Shown: positions 20,947 through 33,382, counted from the stretch's first letter. The stretch: 64,000 bases of DNA from Agriotes lineatus (GCA_940337035.1 CALNHX010002676.1:1-64000); one strand, 5' to 3'. Numbers and translations: made by a program. The notes: generated by a model not told the origin, from the letters alone.

Positions 20947-21474
20947 TTTTACACGATTAAATTCTCGCCATTTTTTAATGCCACTTTCACGAATGGTTCT
21001 TTTTCAAGAAAATTACTTTTGTCATCAGTGTTAATATAGAATAGTCTATAAGATTTAAGTTTGTCAACTGTAATAATGAAAGGTCAGGTGTAGTGATAGG
21101 AAGTTTCAATAATTGTGCGGACTCGTTCATTCCAATTCCATTCCGCAAGTGGAACGAGTCAGTGGCGTAACAAGACGGTTTGGCGCCGGTGTGAAAGAAT
21201 AAATGATAGCCGCTGTAGGCAAGAAGTTTCAGAAAAACAGGTGGAGTAATTTTGGGTCATGCAACACTCTAAATTTAAAAGAAACTGAATAAGCTCTTTT
21301 CTTAACACGAAAGGTTACTTACTGTAAAATAAAACACATTTGGATCTATTATTAAATACACCATAAAAATACATATGGAAATACAAAAACAAAAACCATG
21401 TAGGAGACATATAAATTTAAATAATTTAGAAGAAAAGTAAAATATATAGATACATAAACATGTAGGTATAGCAG
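20947..21474. other. No recognisable feature
   Basis: AT-rich sequence between the pogo remnant and a hAT fragment. I see no motif or gene. Confidence 0.45.
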
Positions 21475-21809
21475 TTTAATTAAATTCTCTTTTGCGAGCC
21501 GTTGCTGAAGTGAACATATCAGCGAATTAAAATCAACAGTACTGGCTCTTACTATCTCGATGTTCAGTAATGCAAGACTTTTTAGGCGTATTTGGATCAC
21601 CTTACTTCGCAAAAAGTTTTAATAATTTTTAATTTAGAAAAAGATTTCTTAGCGGAAAAACAGGATAAAAGCAAATCTGGAAAGCCAGCCAATGATGTGT
21701 GATTAGACTGAAATTTTTCTGCCACTTCCTTCACCGATAAGCAAGAATTAATACTAGTTGTATACGAAGATCGAAATTGTACAATTTGCTTTAGTAAGCC
21801 GTCATCCAC
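21475..21809 (-). pseudogene. hAT transposase C-terminal (hATC) fragment
   Basis: Two minus-strand frames give the end of a ZMYM1-like hAT transposase: LLLSCFSAKKSFSKLKIIKT from 21809-21597, then after a frameshift IRLKSLALLNIEIVRASTVDF from 21612. These are the FSKLKIIK..LSNLA..IE blocks of the dimerisation domain. No terminal repeats were found, and the rest of the element is missing. Confidence 0.75.
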
Positions 21810-22069
21810 TCTCCACTCTCTATGGCTTCTGTATCTGAGGTACTCGTCAGGAATTTGGGGTTTAAAACCTTGAATTTAACAACGACATTCTAGAATCCCT
21901 AATACCGCGAATGAAGCTGGTTTATTATAAAATCATTTACGGCGTTAAATACGGTCCCATGAATTCAAGTGAATTAAGATAGTGAAAGTCCACCACTCAC
22001 TTACAACCGATTAGAATATTTTAATAAGCCCCTGTAATCAGTTTTTAACAAAACTCACGTCAAGGCCTT

Positions 22070-22708
22070 ATAACTCTTTCAGTTTATCGAAGTCCTTTCG
22101 AGTTTTAATCACAAATTTACGATTATTTTGTTGGAAAAAGATTCCGTCCACAGTCCAGACGTTGCGAATACCGAAATTTTGTGAGATCTTCACGGATCTG
22201 TTGCTTTTAGAAACTTTTTATTTCGAAACACGTTGCTTGCAGCTGGTGAAATTGATGATTATAGCCCTAGATTTTTTGTTGCTTTGTGATCCAGCTGTTG
22301 TTTTCTTGCCCGTTCTGTGGCATCTATTGATGTGTGCGCAGCTGATGTCTTTCAGATTAAGTTTATTATGAATGACGTCAAGTACAGTAGCTTCAACATC
22401 TTCACTCGCCTCTTCTTTTACTCCATATAAACGCAAACACTGTCTCCTAGAGTATTGCTCTAAATCAACAATTCTTCGTTTGCTTCTTCTAGCTTATTTG
22501 TGTTTTCTAATAGAGGAGATTTTACCTTGTCGATGGTCTCCTCCATTTTTGTTTCCATTTTTGGGTAAAGCTTATCTACAATGGTATCCATGAATTTGTC
22601 TTGCACCAGCAGATTAGCGTTGGCCATGTTTATTATTTCAGTACTCTCGTCTTTTTGCGATTGGATTAGTACTCCCATATTATCTGCACTTTTGAACACT
22701 GACTTCAC
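22070..22708 (-). pseudogene. LINE ORF1-like coiled-coil protein, broken
   Basis: A minus-strand protein with a Met-Glu-Lys-rich coiled coil (22708-22460) is followed, after a shift, by a block LRLYGVKEEASEDVEATVLD and INRCHRTGKK (22436-22218). After another shift comes a C-terminal block near 22070-22200 with NVWTVDGIFFQQ. This layout is that of ORF1 proteins of insect non-LTR elements (coiled coil, RNA-binding domain, C-terminal domain). No reverse transcriptase follows, so only ORF1 survives. Confidence 0.65.
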
Positions 22709-23092
22709 TCATTCATAATATTTAGAATGAAGTATAAAAATGTGCACAGCTTGATATCTGCGACAGCATTCAACAATACATTTACTCACGTAGAATCTTC
22801 ACACATAAAAAACATATTAAAAATATTTAAAAAAATATTAAATGTTACAAGACGTCAGAATGACGTTTTATCGCTTTATTCATTCGCCACCTGTTGGATT
22901 CGCACGGGAACTAGGACAAAAATTAGCCATCAGAATCTTCAAAATCATTTGAAGTCGCCTCGCCTATATCTTTTACACCGTGGGTTAGACATATAATTTG
23001 TTTACTGAAAATTAAAAACTTGATATGTTAGCTTTTGAAATCGGTCACCCGGTATACAAAATATACACAACTAATAAACACATAAAATAAGG
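22709..23092. other. No recognisable feature
   Basis: Sequence between the ORF1 fragment and the Gypsy element. It could include the 5' end of the LINE; nothing diagnostic is visible. Confidence 0.4.
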
Positions 23093-23096
23093 ATAT

Positions 23097-23405
23097 AATT
23101 ATGTTCAATGTTATAGAGAACTTGTTTTTAAAAATTAAGTTTTTATTAAACTCTGAAATTACACAAGTTACAAAACTTACGAACTAATTACATGAGTTGA
23201 CTAAACCGAAGCTTAATATCGACTAAAGTTTTAACACGACAAACCTGCTCCATGAAACCATCTAAGGACAAAGGGCCAAGTGTTTAGGAGAGTTTATGAA
23301 TGGGGCGTTCTAAAAGTGCGCCCCGGATAACATAATCTTAAGTAACAGATGACATGAATAATGAATAGTTTCCCTTAATACATAAATGTGTCCTTTGACA
23401 TAATA
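23097..23405 (-). repeat. 3' LTR of the Gypsy element
   Basis: Direct copy of 32296-32603. In element orientation it starts TATTATGTC and ends GAACATAATT. The preceding polypurine tract, AAGGGGGGAGG in element orientation, lies at 23406-23416. Confidence 0.9.
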
Positions 23406-23416
23406 CCTCCCCCCTT
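23406..23416 (-). promoter_or_regulatory. Polypurine tract
   Basis: The minus strand reads AAGGGGGGAGG immediately before the 3' LTR. This is the expected place for second-strand priming. Confidence 0.8.
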
Positions 23417-24950
23417 AGCTAAGAACGTCCTCGTTCTCGTGATCTCTTGGATTTGGAAGTGATGTCATCTGGATGGCATCTTCTTTTACCTTATACTTAA
23501 ATATTGCCGTCTTATACTTATACATTATGGTACAGGCAACTATTAATGCAACAATTACGATGCTAGTTATTGAAAAATGAACAAAATGTAAAGATGGATG
23601 TAAAATTAAATTGTGCTTTTAACGTTTCTGCCTCTTGTTTTAGTTTATCTAAATTATCTAACTGATCTAACTTTAATTTTATGCTTTTGGTAGCTATGTA
23701 ATTGGGTTTTATAAGAGGAACATGGAAGGTAACATTTCACCATCAGTATTTCCAAAACCTGATCTTCTATTATTAATTTACAGGATTTTTCAGCGGACAA
23801 CATGGCATTGTTCATGATAACAAAGTAATTAATTTTACCATTACATTCTTCCATTAAATTTACAATCGCTTTTTGAGGAGATTAACAATTTCTTATTAGT
23901 AATCTGCGTATACAGTTTATAGTCATTATTCGCGGTTGCATAAACACATTCACTGGGGTTTTTAAGAACACATCTGTCTATTTTTCCAGGTTCAAAGCAC
24001 ACTACACTTTCGTCTATCATCTTGCACTTTTCATTAGTCCACAGTTCACCTTTAACGCTCAGGAGATGATATTTGAACGGTGGTATGAGCACTCTATCTT
24101 GCGAATCGGGAATATGGTGTAATTGGTTTATCGGAAGATTAAGGAATTAAGAATGGGTATCTTTAATACACAAGTGATCATCTTACCAGCAGAAATGACT
24201 TGAAATTGTGAGAACTTCAGAATTTTGAAAACGTGTATCGTGTCTAATTCTAGCAGTTCCTCCCTTTTATAGATAACTTTTAAATGGTCTATCATTTGCG
24301 ACAATTCTACATCAGTTATAACCTCTAAATTTGTAATTTCTGAGAAAGCTAAAGAAATGGTTCTCTCGGTAGTATTAACTATTCTTAATAATCTTTCAGC
24401 CAAATAATTATTGTATTGGATTATTAAGTAAGTTTCAAAAATGTGATTATATTTATTGATAGCTTTTTCAAGTGAATAAATGTCTTTTTTAATAACTTTT
24501 AGGTCTTTAGAATACCTATCTGTGATGTGATTTGCGAAGAGGTATAGGCGTTCATTTGTTTACTAACAACTTCTTGTTCTTTGAAAAGTGATTATAGGTT
24601 CTTATGTATCTCTGTTAAATCGTTGTCATCCGGATTACCTATTATAAATTTTAAACCTGTTCCTAGAAAATTAAATAATCCACGTTTTTCTATATGATTG
24701 AATTTTGACAGCCTAATCTGAATTTCGTGGCAATAATTCTTTAATGCAGACAAGTGAGGGTAAGTAATATTATTTCGTGTTTTAATCTCGATCAATTTAG
24801 ATTGTTTAATAATTGTTGGTAACTTAAGTCTAATTGTGTCATGTTAAAATAAAAATAGATTTTGTAATAATGGCTTATAGTCTTTACATTCCCTAAGTCT
24901 TCTTCAAAGTACCCACTCGTTTTAATTTTGTCTATCTGAAGGCCCAGGAT
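23415..24950 (-). pseudogene. Errantivirus envelope-like gene, broken
   Basis: The region downstream of integrase holds several minus-strand pieces of an F-type insect retroviral envelope protein. The piece at 24795-24592 has the motif RGLFNFLGTG..IIGNPDDND, which resembles the conserved region after the furin site. Cys-containing ectodomain pieces follow (24403-24128, 24092-23841, 23854-23654). A hydrophobic segment, then a short polar tail, end at TAA 23415-23417 next to the polypurine tract. Multiple frameshifts separate the pieces, so no functional glycoprotein can be made. Its presence supports the errantivirus assignment. Confidence 0.7.
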
Positions 24951-25181
24951 CTGGCTGGACAGGAGAATACTGTAAAGAAAATTTCTTTCTTACTCGTTTA
25001 ATTTCCGTTTATTAATATTAGTTTTTCTATTTGATCTTTCCCGTGTTCCCTCGACTTTGTTCCTTGAATAGAGGCCACATTGACTTTATCGAAAAGTCAG
25101 TTTTTCTAATACGTTGGCGAGTAAAATAAGCTACCGGTTCGTTCATGACTACGTCGGTTTCTTTATTTTAGTTCCTTTTTT

Positions 25182-26102
25182 CTAAAATCCTACTACCTTT
25201 GTTAAGTTGTTTTGGTATATTGTCTCGCAGAAGGGCAAAATTTCGCTTTTTCTTTTGTCATTATATGCTTCAAATATAATTATGTCTAAGTCGACCTCGT
25301 GGGCATTTAAGTTTTCGTATGGACCGTACAATAAAGTAAAAGGGGTAAAACCTGTCATGGAATGGACGGACTGGTTATACATCAAGATTGCGGAAGTCAT
25401 AAGATTCGGGTGTGTTTCGTTCTTATCCTTACTCTTTAATACTCGAATTTTTTCTAGAAGGGTTGAATGAACTCTTTCTATCGGTGAATTCGAACAGCTG
25501 TTATAATTAGTGGTAACATGTAAGTTTATTTTGAATAATTTACAATATTCCTGAAAAACATTATTTTAAATTCTTTTCCTAACATTATTTTTAAATTCTT
25601 TTCCTTCGTCACAGACCAATTTTCTTGGAAAACCATGATGTGCAAAGTAGTGTCTTAATTTGTTTAATATTGTTATTCCCATTACGTCGTTTGTGAACCA
25701 CATCAAATGTCTTTTTGCTACTAAGGGTCCTGAAAACGGGGGTTTCTTTCATACTTATTACCAAGGCACGTCTCGCATTCGTTTATTAATTTATTTATCC
25801 TAGTTTTCATATCGGGCCAGTAGTACCTACATTTAAGGATGTTCGTACGTTTCCGTTACGCCGTTGATTTTCTGAATGTATTCGTTAATTACTTTTGCCT
25901 GCTCTTCGGGGTTTTCTATGTCTAATGCTAAAATGTTACTCTTTGTAATATTAATTTTATCAAATAAGTGTCGACAAATTTCAAAAAATTTTGGTTCAAG
26001 TTCTTTATCCTTAAAGTAGATACCATATAAATTGCTTGGATTTATGAACTGCTTGATAAATTTTGAAAAATCTTCTAATTCGTTTCCTCTTCTGATGGTC
26101 AC
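25182..26102 (-). pseudogene. Gypsy integrase region, broken
   Basis: A zinc-binding segment (ECETCLGNKYERN) appears near 25750, in a frame different from the segment 26102-25833. The core is damaged but shows ..LVCDEG and PIERVHS, candidates for the second Asp and the Glu of the DDE triad. The C-terminal block, 25400-25182, has NQSVHSMTGFTPFTLLYGPY. The first catalytic Asp region looks partly deleted near 25720. A 24-26-base segment is tandemly duplicated at about 25560-25606. Confidence 0.75.
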
Positions 26103-26362
26103 TAATAGGTGTTGTTTGAAAAAGGGTTTTTAATAATTGTGATGAATTTGTCACCTAATTTAGCTATTATGCGATTATTGAATTGATTTATTAGTTTTTC
26201 GGTAATTTGCATCGTGAATACTGGGTTCTCTACTGACGTATGCTGAGTATTTATGGTATCGCTTTCTTGTTCGTCAATCCTAACGTCATTATTAGTAAGT
26301 ATATCGTCTGCGTCATTATTGGGCAATTCTACCTCCTCATCTATGTTCGGGAGAATTGACAA
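26102..26362 (-). pseudogene. Pol spacer between RNase H and integrase
   Basis: An acidic, Asn-rich minus-strand frame (DEEVELPNNDADDILTNND) lies between the RNase H and integrase blocks. Errantivirus Pol has a variable spacer here. No domain recognised. Confidence 0.4.
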
Positions 26363-26397
26363 TAAATCTAAGTCTACTACTTCCTTGAGGTTTATTT

Positions 26398-28463
26398 CTA
26401 TCCTTGAAAGGCATCGGCTACTAAATTTTCCTTTCCTTTCCTATACTCCACTTTATAATCATATTCCTCTAATCTGAAGCGCCATTTAATTAATCTAGAA
26501 TTCGGTGTTTTGAGAGAAAATAACCACACTAAGGGTTTATGGTCTGTTTCTATTATAAATTGTTTTCCATAAAGGTACGGTATAAAATGCTTAGTGTTTT
26601 CTACTATTGCTAACAATTCGCGCTCTATGGTGGAATAGTTTTTCTCTGCGCTGTTTAATGTTCTCGAATAAAACGCTATAGGTTTGTTATTTTGGGATAA
26701 AACACCTCCTAAAGCTACGTTAGAAGCGTCAGTCGTTAGGCAGAAAGTCTTATCGAAGTCAGGGTAACTTAATATGGGAGCATTGACTAACAATTCTTTA
26801 CAGTGATGAAATGCTTGCAAGTAATTTGGGTCGTCAGCATTAATTTTAGCACCATTTTTTAAACATTTCGTAAATAGTTGTACAATCCTAGCAAAATTGC
26901 ATATAAAACGCCTATAATAACCTACCAAACCTAAAAAGGCTCTAATCTCTTTGACGGTCTTCGGTAGAGGGTAAATTTTTATAGCTTTTATTTTATCAGG
27001 GTTAGGTTTGATTCCATTGGGAGTAACGACATGTCCCAAAAATCCAACCTCTTTGCGTAAAAACTCTGATTTATCAAGCTGAACTTAATTTTTCAAAGAT
27101 CTTCTTGACGTGCAACATATGTTCCTGAAGGGGTTTTGAAAAGATGACTACGTCATCCATGTAAACAAAGCAAAATTCATGTAAATACTCTCTCAATACA
27201 TTATCCATAACCCGTTGAAACGTACTAGAGGCGTTTTTAAGACCAAAGGGCATACAACGTATTCCCAATGACCGTTATCTACTGTAAAAGCCGTTTTCTC
27301 AATGGATTGAGGATCCATTTCAATCTGATGAAACCCTTACGCGAGATCTAAGGTTAGAAAAGTAAGTACATTTCCCTAAATTATCGAGAATGTCTTCAAT
27401 TCTTGGTATCGGGTACTTGTCCTCTATAGTTTTTTAATTTATTTTCCTAAAGTCAATGACTAAACGCCATTTTTTCTTTCCACTAGCGTCAGCCTTTTTC
27501 TTTACTATCCATACAGGTGAGCTATATGGAGATATGCTAGGTGTAATTATTTTATTATCTAAGAGTTTTTTTATTTGGTTTTGAATTTCCGTTTTTAATG
27601 GTAGGGGTACCTAAAAGATTTACAAACAACGACTGCGTCGTCTTGATGTCCTAATTTTATGCTTTACTGCATTGGTAAAGGTTAAGTTGCAATTCTCGTT
27701 ATAAAATACGTCCCTATATTTTCTGCATGAGCTAAAAATTTCGGTTTTTTCCTCCATGGTAAGATGAGATGTTCTTATAAGTTCGGATAAAGTTAAATCA
27801 TTAGTTTCAGGATAGCTTCCCTGTAATCTTTCAGTAGTTTCCAAACTTGTAAGGGACTCGACTCCTATTTGTTGATGAAAATTTATTTCCGTATTAAAAT
27901 CGTAGTCTAAAGGTATGTTACACAATCCATATTTTGAAGTAGCTATTAATTCGGGGATATGGACATTTCCTATTTTTAATTCTGGAATAAGAACGTGTCC
28001 CTGTTCTATGCTAACTGGAATTTTAATACTTTACTGACATATTGCTTAAACGGTTTATAATTAAGCGGGTTTAAGTCAAGATAAAAAGGAATTAAAACAG
28101 TTCCTATCTCTAAATTTTGAGCATTATAGTCTCTTTTCGCGCCAAGCCTTTTGAAATCCTCGCTTCCTATAGGGCGTCGAATCTCTCGTGCCATTTTATT
28201 ATATGAAAGTTTATATTATTGTTAATGCCAAATTCCTTAAAAATGGGATATGAAACATTATTTTCATCTGTAATAGTTTGTCCTAAGCTTTTGACACTAA
28301 AGGGTTTTTTGAAGAAAAACTCTTGAAAGTACTTAGATGCGGGTCCCGGATTTAGGATCGAGTTGGATGCACCACTATCTATTAATATTTTTAAATCTAA
28401 TTCTGGAATTATAATGAAGGGTAATTTGGGTTTACTGCTAAGGGAGTTTAAGTCGAGCTTCAT
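26398..28463 (-). pseudogene. Gypsy Pol: protease, reverse transcriptase and RNase H, broken
   Basis: Protease is at 28463-28167 with the catalytic motif LIDSGASNSIL (D codon near 28377). A linker to RT spans 28194-27620. RT spans about 27600-27074 in several frames; it shows WRLVIDFRKIN and, intact, FVYMDDVVIFS (YMDD at 27152-27163). The RT thumb and RNase H lie in one open frame, 27039-26398, with LTTDASNVALGG, ERELLAI and ETDHKPLVW holding the RNase H acidic residues. Frameshifts between PR, RT and RNase H inactivate the polyprotein. Order and motifs are those of the Gypsy/Ty3 group. Confidence 0.9.
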
Positions 28464-28479
28464 TTTCCGAGGCTTCTAT

Positions 28480-28939
28480 CTGAACATTTTCGGATTCTTC
28501 GTAATACTCTGATTCTGAGAAATCTTGAAAATTGTCTGAATGTTCGTACCCTTCGGTATTTCGGGATTAATATAATCGTTAGTTAATTCTTCAGGGGTCT
28601 CAATGTTATATAGTTCTTCTGAAACGAAGTTACGCGTCCCGTGGCTTGGAAGTGGTTTCTAAAATTATTCGTCGTACCTACAGGGGGTTTGACTAGTTAT
28701 TTGTTGATATAGACATCGGGTTGGTTTATAATTGTTCGTATTGTGTGAAGGCGGTTTAGTAGTAAAAACCTGAGAATTTGTTAGAAAATTCCTATGTATA
28801 GGTCTACTTTGAATATTAATTGGTCCCCTCGGGAATTGATTCTTATTTGGATAATTACTGACGGCAAAATTTGGTTGTTGATTATATGAGAAAGTAGTCG
28901 ACTGATTAAATGGAAATTTCGGTTTTTGATTCTTATGAA
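28480..28939 (-). pseudogene. Gag C-terminal part, broken
   Basis: Minus-strand sequence rich in Asn, Gln and Pro (..NQQPNFAVSNYPNKNQF..) continues the gag gene on the far side of the solo LTR insertion and leads into the protease. It contains stops. No zinc knuckle is visible, which is usual for errantivirus Gag. Confidence 0.55.
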
Positions 28940-28943
28940 AATC

Positions 28944-31196
28944 TGTAATGGGACTTTAATTTTGTTCCGACCTCTTTCGTTCTACCTAAAATTTCACTGG
29001 ATTCGGCCTGTACTAGTTTATATTCGAATTCATTTCAGCCAGCGTTCAGATGCTCGTAACCTGTAAAATTCCTTTAGAAGCATTTTATTGGGACGGCGTA
29101 GTTCCTCGCAGTAATTTTGGTTTAGGTTATATTTCGCTGAATTGTAAATATGAGCTTATTCTTTGATTTCTTATTGTCGATAATGCGTACTAACACTTTA
29201 GAGTTCTACGTATTGCTTTTTGTTGTCTTGAAATTTGATATTTACGCCCGTGGACATCCGTGCGTGGCATGGCAAGTATGTGAGACTTCCTTTATGCTTT
29301 GTTTTAAATCGGGTTTTCCCCGAGTTCATGATGCAGTGTTTCCTTTCGTGTTGCAACAAGGAGACGAAAAATTCAGTTTGGATTAGTAAAAGTGAGATGG
29401 ACTTTTCTTTAGCGCGGGGCACTTATCAAGCTCCGCGAGTTTAAAATTAATTAGTAGCGAGCCACCGGCCAGTTCATATGTGAAAATTCGCGGGCCCCGA
29501 CTGCGGCAAATCCCGTTGCAGTCGGGGACCCTGTTATTAGAACTATGTGTGTAATCTTTTACGAACCTTTGTGGGCGCTTTGCGCCGAGTAAATTGTGTG
29601 AGAGTTTCGCTTCAGCCCTAAATAGCAGGAAATTGTGATAGTTTGAGGAGTTCGGCGACAGCCTTCATAGCCAGAGGGACAGAAAGAACTCCGGGGCGGT
29701 CGTGAAGTTAAGGGAAAGGCCCGCGGTACTTAAAAAATCAGCCAACCTAAGTAGATTTAAAGCCGAAGTAAAGGAATTCTTAAAAGAACGCTGCTTCTAC
29801 TCTCTGAATGAATATTTTTCTTATTGCAGTAGCATCTAATCTGTTCTGTATATTTATAATATGTACCTGTGTTTGTATATTTGACTTGTTAATGCAACTA
29901 CTGACAATTTCCGATACGCTATATGTACATACGTCAAATGGAAATAAAATTATTATTATTATTATTATTATTAAACGTTTTATTGGGGAAAACGTCGTTT
30001 ACCGTGTCGTTTTGTTGTCCGCTCTCTAAGTACAGAGGGACGCATAGTTTGCCATTAGTGCACATATAGTCTAACGTCGTTTGATCATCCCCGCTTGTGT
30101 ACTCGTGTCGTTCGAGGATTATTGCAGTTGCAAATTCCGATTACGTTCGCTGGGCCACCCCGGAAACTAAAGTCATCTTCGCCAGCCCCGTCGCCGACTC
30201 GCTCCCACTCTCCCCCAAGTTGGACCCCCCTGCAGCAGCCCGGCCAAGCTTCCGCCGAGGACGTCATCGCTACCCCAACATGCTTACAGCTCCAGGTATT
30301 TTATTGTATGTGCGATATGTTTTGTGTGTCGAGATAAGTGGCGTCCGTAATTTTTACGGTGCAACCCCAGTGATCAAACGTTGCGTACGCTCGCCGAATT
30401 TTAGAATTTGATTTGCTTGTTGACATCCGGGTCTTTACCCTGGAGATCTTGTCCTGTATTTTGTAATAACATAGTTAGACATTAAGGTAACTTTGCTTGG
30501 GAACCCCTTTCATGTTCAAGTAGGGTGTGCCTTTCTTTTTATTAAATTTAACTCGCCTCCGGGCGATTATTTCAGTGTAAACTTGTTTGTAAATTTAACT
30601 CATTCAATAATAAATCTGTTAAAGTCAGTCGGTTTATTTGTCGAGTTCTGAACCCCTTCTGGTTCCTAAGTAATTAGTTTGGGCAAAGGCCAGGTGTAAC
30701 TGCAGTTGTAAAGCTAAAGCATGTCTTATGAGCAAGCAAGCCCAGAATTTGGGCCAGTATTAGTGTTCTTTTGTTACTCTTTAGCAAGGGTGGGCCTTAA
30801 GGTAAGTCATTTGTTTATGGCCACTCTTGGTGTTCTATCTGAAGACTCGGTGGAGGCTTGGACAGCGCGGCGAGGACAACCGTGGACTTGGAGGACCTCC
30901 CCATAGGCTACGTGGTGTTCTTGTTTCTAACACGTTTGCCATTCCCTATCTAGAAACAAGTGGCGCTCTAGGCATCTATCTTAAGCAATCCATCAGGGTA
31001 AGTGCCGCCGGTTTTTCTTTGTACTCTCGAACCACGCCTTCCCGACTGAGCTAAGCGCGAGTAACCGGAGCAACAAAATCTGTTCCAACACATTAAGATC
31101 TGTGTTTTCTAGTAAAGCCGGCGAACCCTGTAGTTTGTACCCGATTTTGGACCGTAAATATGATCAATGTCGATCTGAGGATTTAAAACTGTAACA
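28944..31196 (+). mobile_element. Solo LTR of the large LTR family, nested in gag
   Basis: It starts TGTAATGGGAC and ends CTGTAACA. An exact duplication AATC flanks it (28940-28943 and 31197-31200). From about 29274 to the end it matches the LTR at 38559-40775 closely; the first 300 bases are divergent but share the start block with CCGACCTC. A LINE 3' end of about 250 bp is nested inside it. It is in the opposite orientation to the surrounding Gypsy element. Confidence 0.88.
29726..29974 (+). mobile_element. Truncated LINE 3' end with (ATT)n tail
   Basis: Compared with the related LTRs, this segment is extra. It encodes a short reading frame FKAEVKEFLKERCFYSLNEY then a stop, matching the C-terminus of CR1/Jockey-like LINE proteins. 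A 3' UTR and an ATT microsatellite at 29948-29973 follow. A heavily 5'-truncated LINE insertion is the simplest reading. Confidence 0.7.
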
Positions 31197-31214
31197 AATC
31201 TAACTGCTTCTGAT

Positions 31215-31943
31215 TGTTTCTAGCTGGGGTTTTACTCCTAACGAAATTCATCAAACTAACCTGTTATTTATAGTTGTCATAATCTCTAAGTTTGAGTAAG
31301 CAGTCTTCTAGAGAAGTTACCGGTTTATATGAAATAAAAGAACGGTATGGTTCTAATAAACCGACCTTAAATGTATCTAAAGCCTTTTGATTGAACATAT
31401 CTACTTTATAGTCCCTCAGAGCTTCTTTGTCTTCGCGAATACTTATATGCTCTAACAGTTGTTGCAGTTTATATTTTATCTTCTCGTAGTATTGTTCGTA
31501 ATTTTCATTTAATAATTGATGACAGGTAATTAGGTCGTTTTTCTAACAAACCTTCATTCCTAGGATCTCCGAAACGATTTAAAAGAGAGGTTTTTAGTGA
31601 GCTCCATGTTTTACAATTGGAAATAACTAAAGTGTCCCTAGCTACACCAGTTAACTCGCACAACACATCTCAAATAAAAGCCTATTAAAACTACACATTT
31701 CCTGGCCTTTTTCTTTGTTTCCATAAATTTCAAGAATTTTTCGCTTTGCTGTATGAAATACGATAAATTCTTACTACCGCCCTCATACTGAGGAATCATT
31801 TCCTTAGCTAAATTAATTTCAGTAAAATTAACAGCCATTTTTGCTTGACTTGGATTTTCTAAGCCAACTTCAATTGAGGAATTTAGACCGATTGAATTAG
31901 CACGGCTCAAAGGTGATCTTGAACGATCTCTATCGTTAATCAT
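31215..31943 (-). pseudogene. Gypsy Gag N-terminal part, broken
   Basis: The minus-strand frame from 31943 starts MINDRDRSRSPLSRANSIGL and reaches a PQYEGGSKNLSYFIQQSEKF block. After a frameshift it gives ALDTFKVGLLEPYRSFI and an LEDCL block, both usual for errantivirus capsid. It is cut by the solo LTR at 31200, and further stops are present. Confidence 0.75.
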
Positions 31944-32279
31944 AAAAAGTATTTAAACGATCACTTGTATATCACTAGGTTAAAAGGATTTTTCTTTTCA
32001 CTTACAAGAATAGAGTTGCCAATAGCATTGTCCTGATGTCGGAATGCCTAGCGGGTTACCAGGTGAAGTTCCACGGCGGTGTTGGTCCTTCCGGTACAGG
32101 TGGGCGCCTTCCTCGTTACTCTACCAGTGCTAGTTTGTAGGTGAGGGTCCGTCGACGGTCGAAGTAACTCAGCAAATTTGGAATCGCAATGTTGAAGTCT
32201 TCAAAAATCTTCGTAGGTTTCAGGATGCCCAATTAAGATTTAAAAATCAACGAAACTTTTTATAAGAGTCGTTTGAGCA

Positions 32280-32296
32280 TCCTGTTCACAGCGCCA
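32280..32296 (-). promoter_or_regulatory. Primer binding site
   Basis: Directly after the 5' LTR the minus strand reads TGGCGCTGTGAACAGG. The TGG start next to the LTR end is that of a tRNA primer site. The tRNA species was not determined. Confidence 0.75.
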
Positions 32297-32603
32297 ATTA
32301 TGTTCGATGTTATAGAGAACTTGTTTTTAAAATTAAGTTTTTATTAAACTCCGAAATTACACAAGTTACAAAACTTACGAACTAATTACATGAGTTGACT
32401 AAACCGAAGCTTAATATCGACTAAAGTTTTAACACGACAAATCTGCTCGATGAAACCATCTAAGGGCAAAGGGCAAAGTGTTTAGGAGAGTTTATGAATG
32501 GGGCGTTCTAAAAGTGCGCCCCGGATAACATAATATTAAGTAACAGATGACATGAATAATCAATAGTTTCCCTTAATACATAAACGTGTCCTTTGACATA
32601 ATA
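32296..32603 (-). repeat. 5' LTR of the Gypsy element
   Basis: Direct copy of 23097-23405 with a handful of substitutions and a one-base indel. Followed on the plus side by the ATAT duplication. Confidence 0.9.
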
Positions 32604-32607
32604 ATAT

Positions 32608-32800
32608 GTGTAAGTAACATCAACGATTTCCTGAATGTATGGTTGCTAAAAAGTTATTTGTAGTTGCATGGTTACCATGAGATTGAGGGAGAAATCATTT
32701 GAAAACTCCCTAGGGAGTTATGAGCAGCTTTTAATATTTTGTATCTATGACGAAAATGAACAATATTGTGTTGCAAGTAAATAAAAGTACTTTACTTCCT
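32608..32800 (-). mobile_element. 3' noncoding end of a second P-like element
   Basis: Closely related to 17685-17880. Shared blocks include TAGTTGCATGGTTACCATGA, GGGAGTTATGAGCAGCTTTT and TCTATGACGAAAATG. The Gypsy element inserted right at its outer end. Confidence 0.65.
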
Positions 32801-33382
32801 ATACATTACTAGTAAATTCTAACTGGTCGCCAATGGATGCAGTTGTCATAATGATTTTAAATGAGAACCGTCAAAAGCAACCAACATCTAAAATTTTGAA
32901 TATTTTCAATTTTTCTAGGTTGCAGAAAAAATAGTATGTATTATTCCAATTTAAAGTGGCTATGTTTGGCTTGCAATATTTAAAGTTTATTGTTTAAATC
33001 TTTACGGTAAGTATTTATCTTCAGATAATGATATTAATTAATGCCTAAAACAATTGAATTTGGTATTTGATATTTTCAAAAATATTAACTGTGACGACGA
33101 ATGGAAACGTTAAATTTTTGAATCTAGGAATAAAAAGGCGGTGTGTAAAGATCCTGGAATAAGAATCAACTGAAAAAAATCCGACGAAAAAAAACCGACG
33201 GAAAAAAGCGACAGATATAAATATTTCACATATTTAATAAATCAATAATTCAAGCAAAGAAAACAACATTAATACGCAAAGATACAAGTTTACACTATAA
33301 AGGTAATTCATGAAAAATAATTTTTGGCATGGCTCTCGTAGTTCATGAAATACCTTCCACTCATTGCCGAACCCGGTAATAG
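32801..33382. other. Noncoding interior of the P-like remnant
   Basis: AT-rich. It contains a run of related CCGACGAAAAAA/CCGACGGAAAAA motifs near 33181-33206. No coding block was recognised; the C-terminal half of the transposase appears to be missing. Confidence 0.4.

Larger units (their letters stand above)
23097..32603 (-). mobile_element. Errantivirus-like Gypsy retroelement with env, degenerate
   Basis: Two direct LTRs (23097-23405 and 32296-32603) enclose gag, pol and env on the minus strand. An exact 4-bp duplication ATAT flanks it (23093-23096, 32604-32607). A primer site follows the 5' LTR and a polypurine tract precedes the 3' LTR. Gene order gag-PR-RT-RNase H-INT-env is that of insect errantiviruses. 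Every gene has stops or frameshifts. A 2.25-kb solo LTR interrupts gag. I count about ten differences between the roughly 308-bp LTRs by eye, so it is not recent. Confidence 0.92.

Noticed and set aside
29948..29973. Independent ATT microsatellite locus
   Set aside because: It directly follows a LINE C-terminus and UTR that is extra relative to sister LTRs, so it is the LINE tail.
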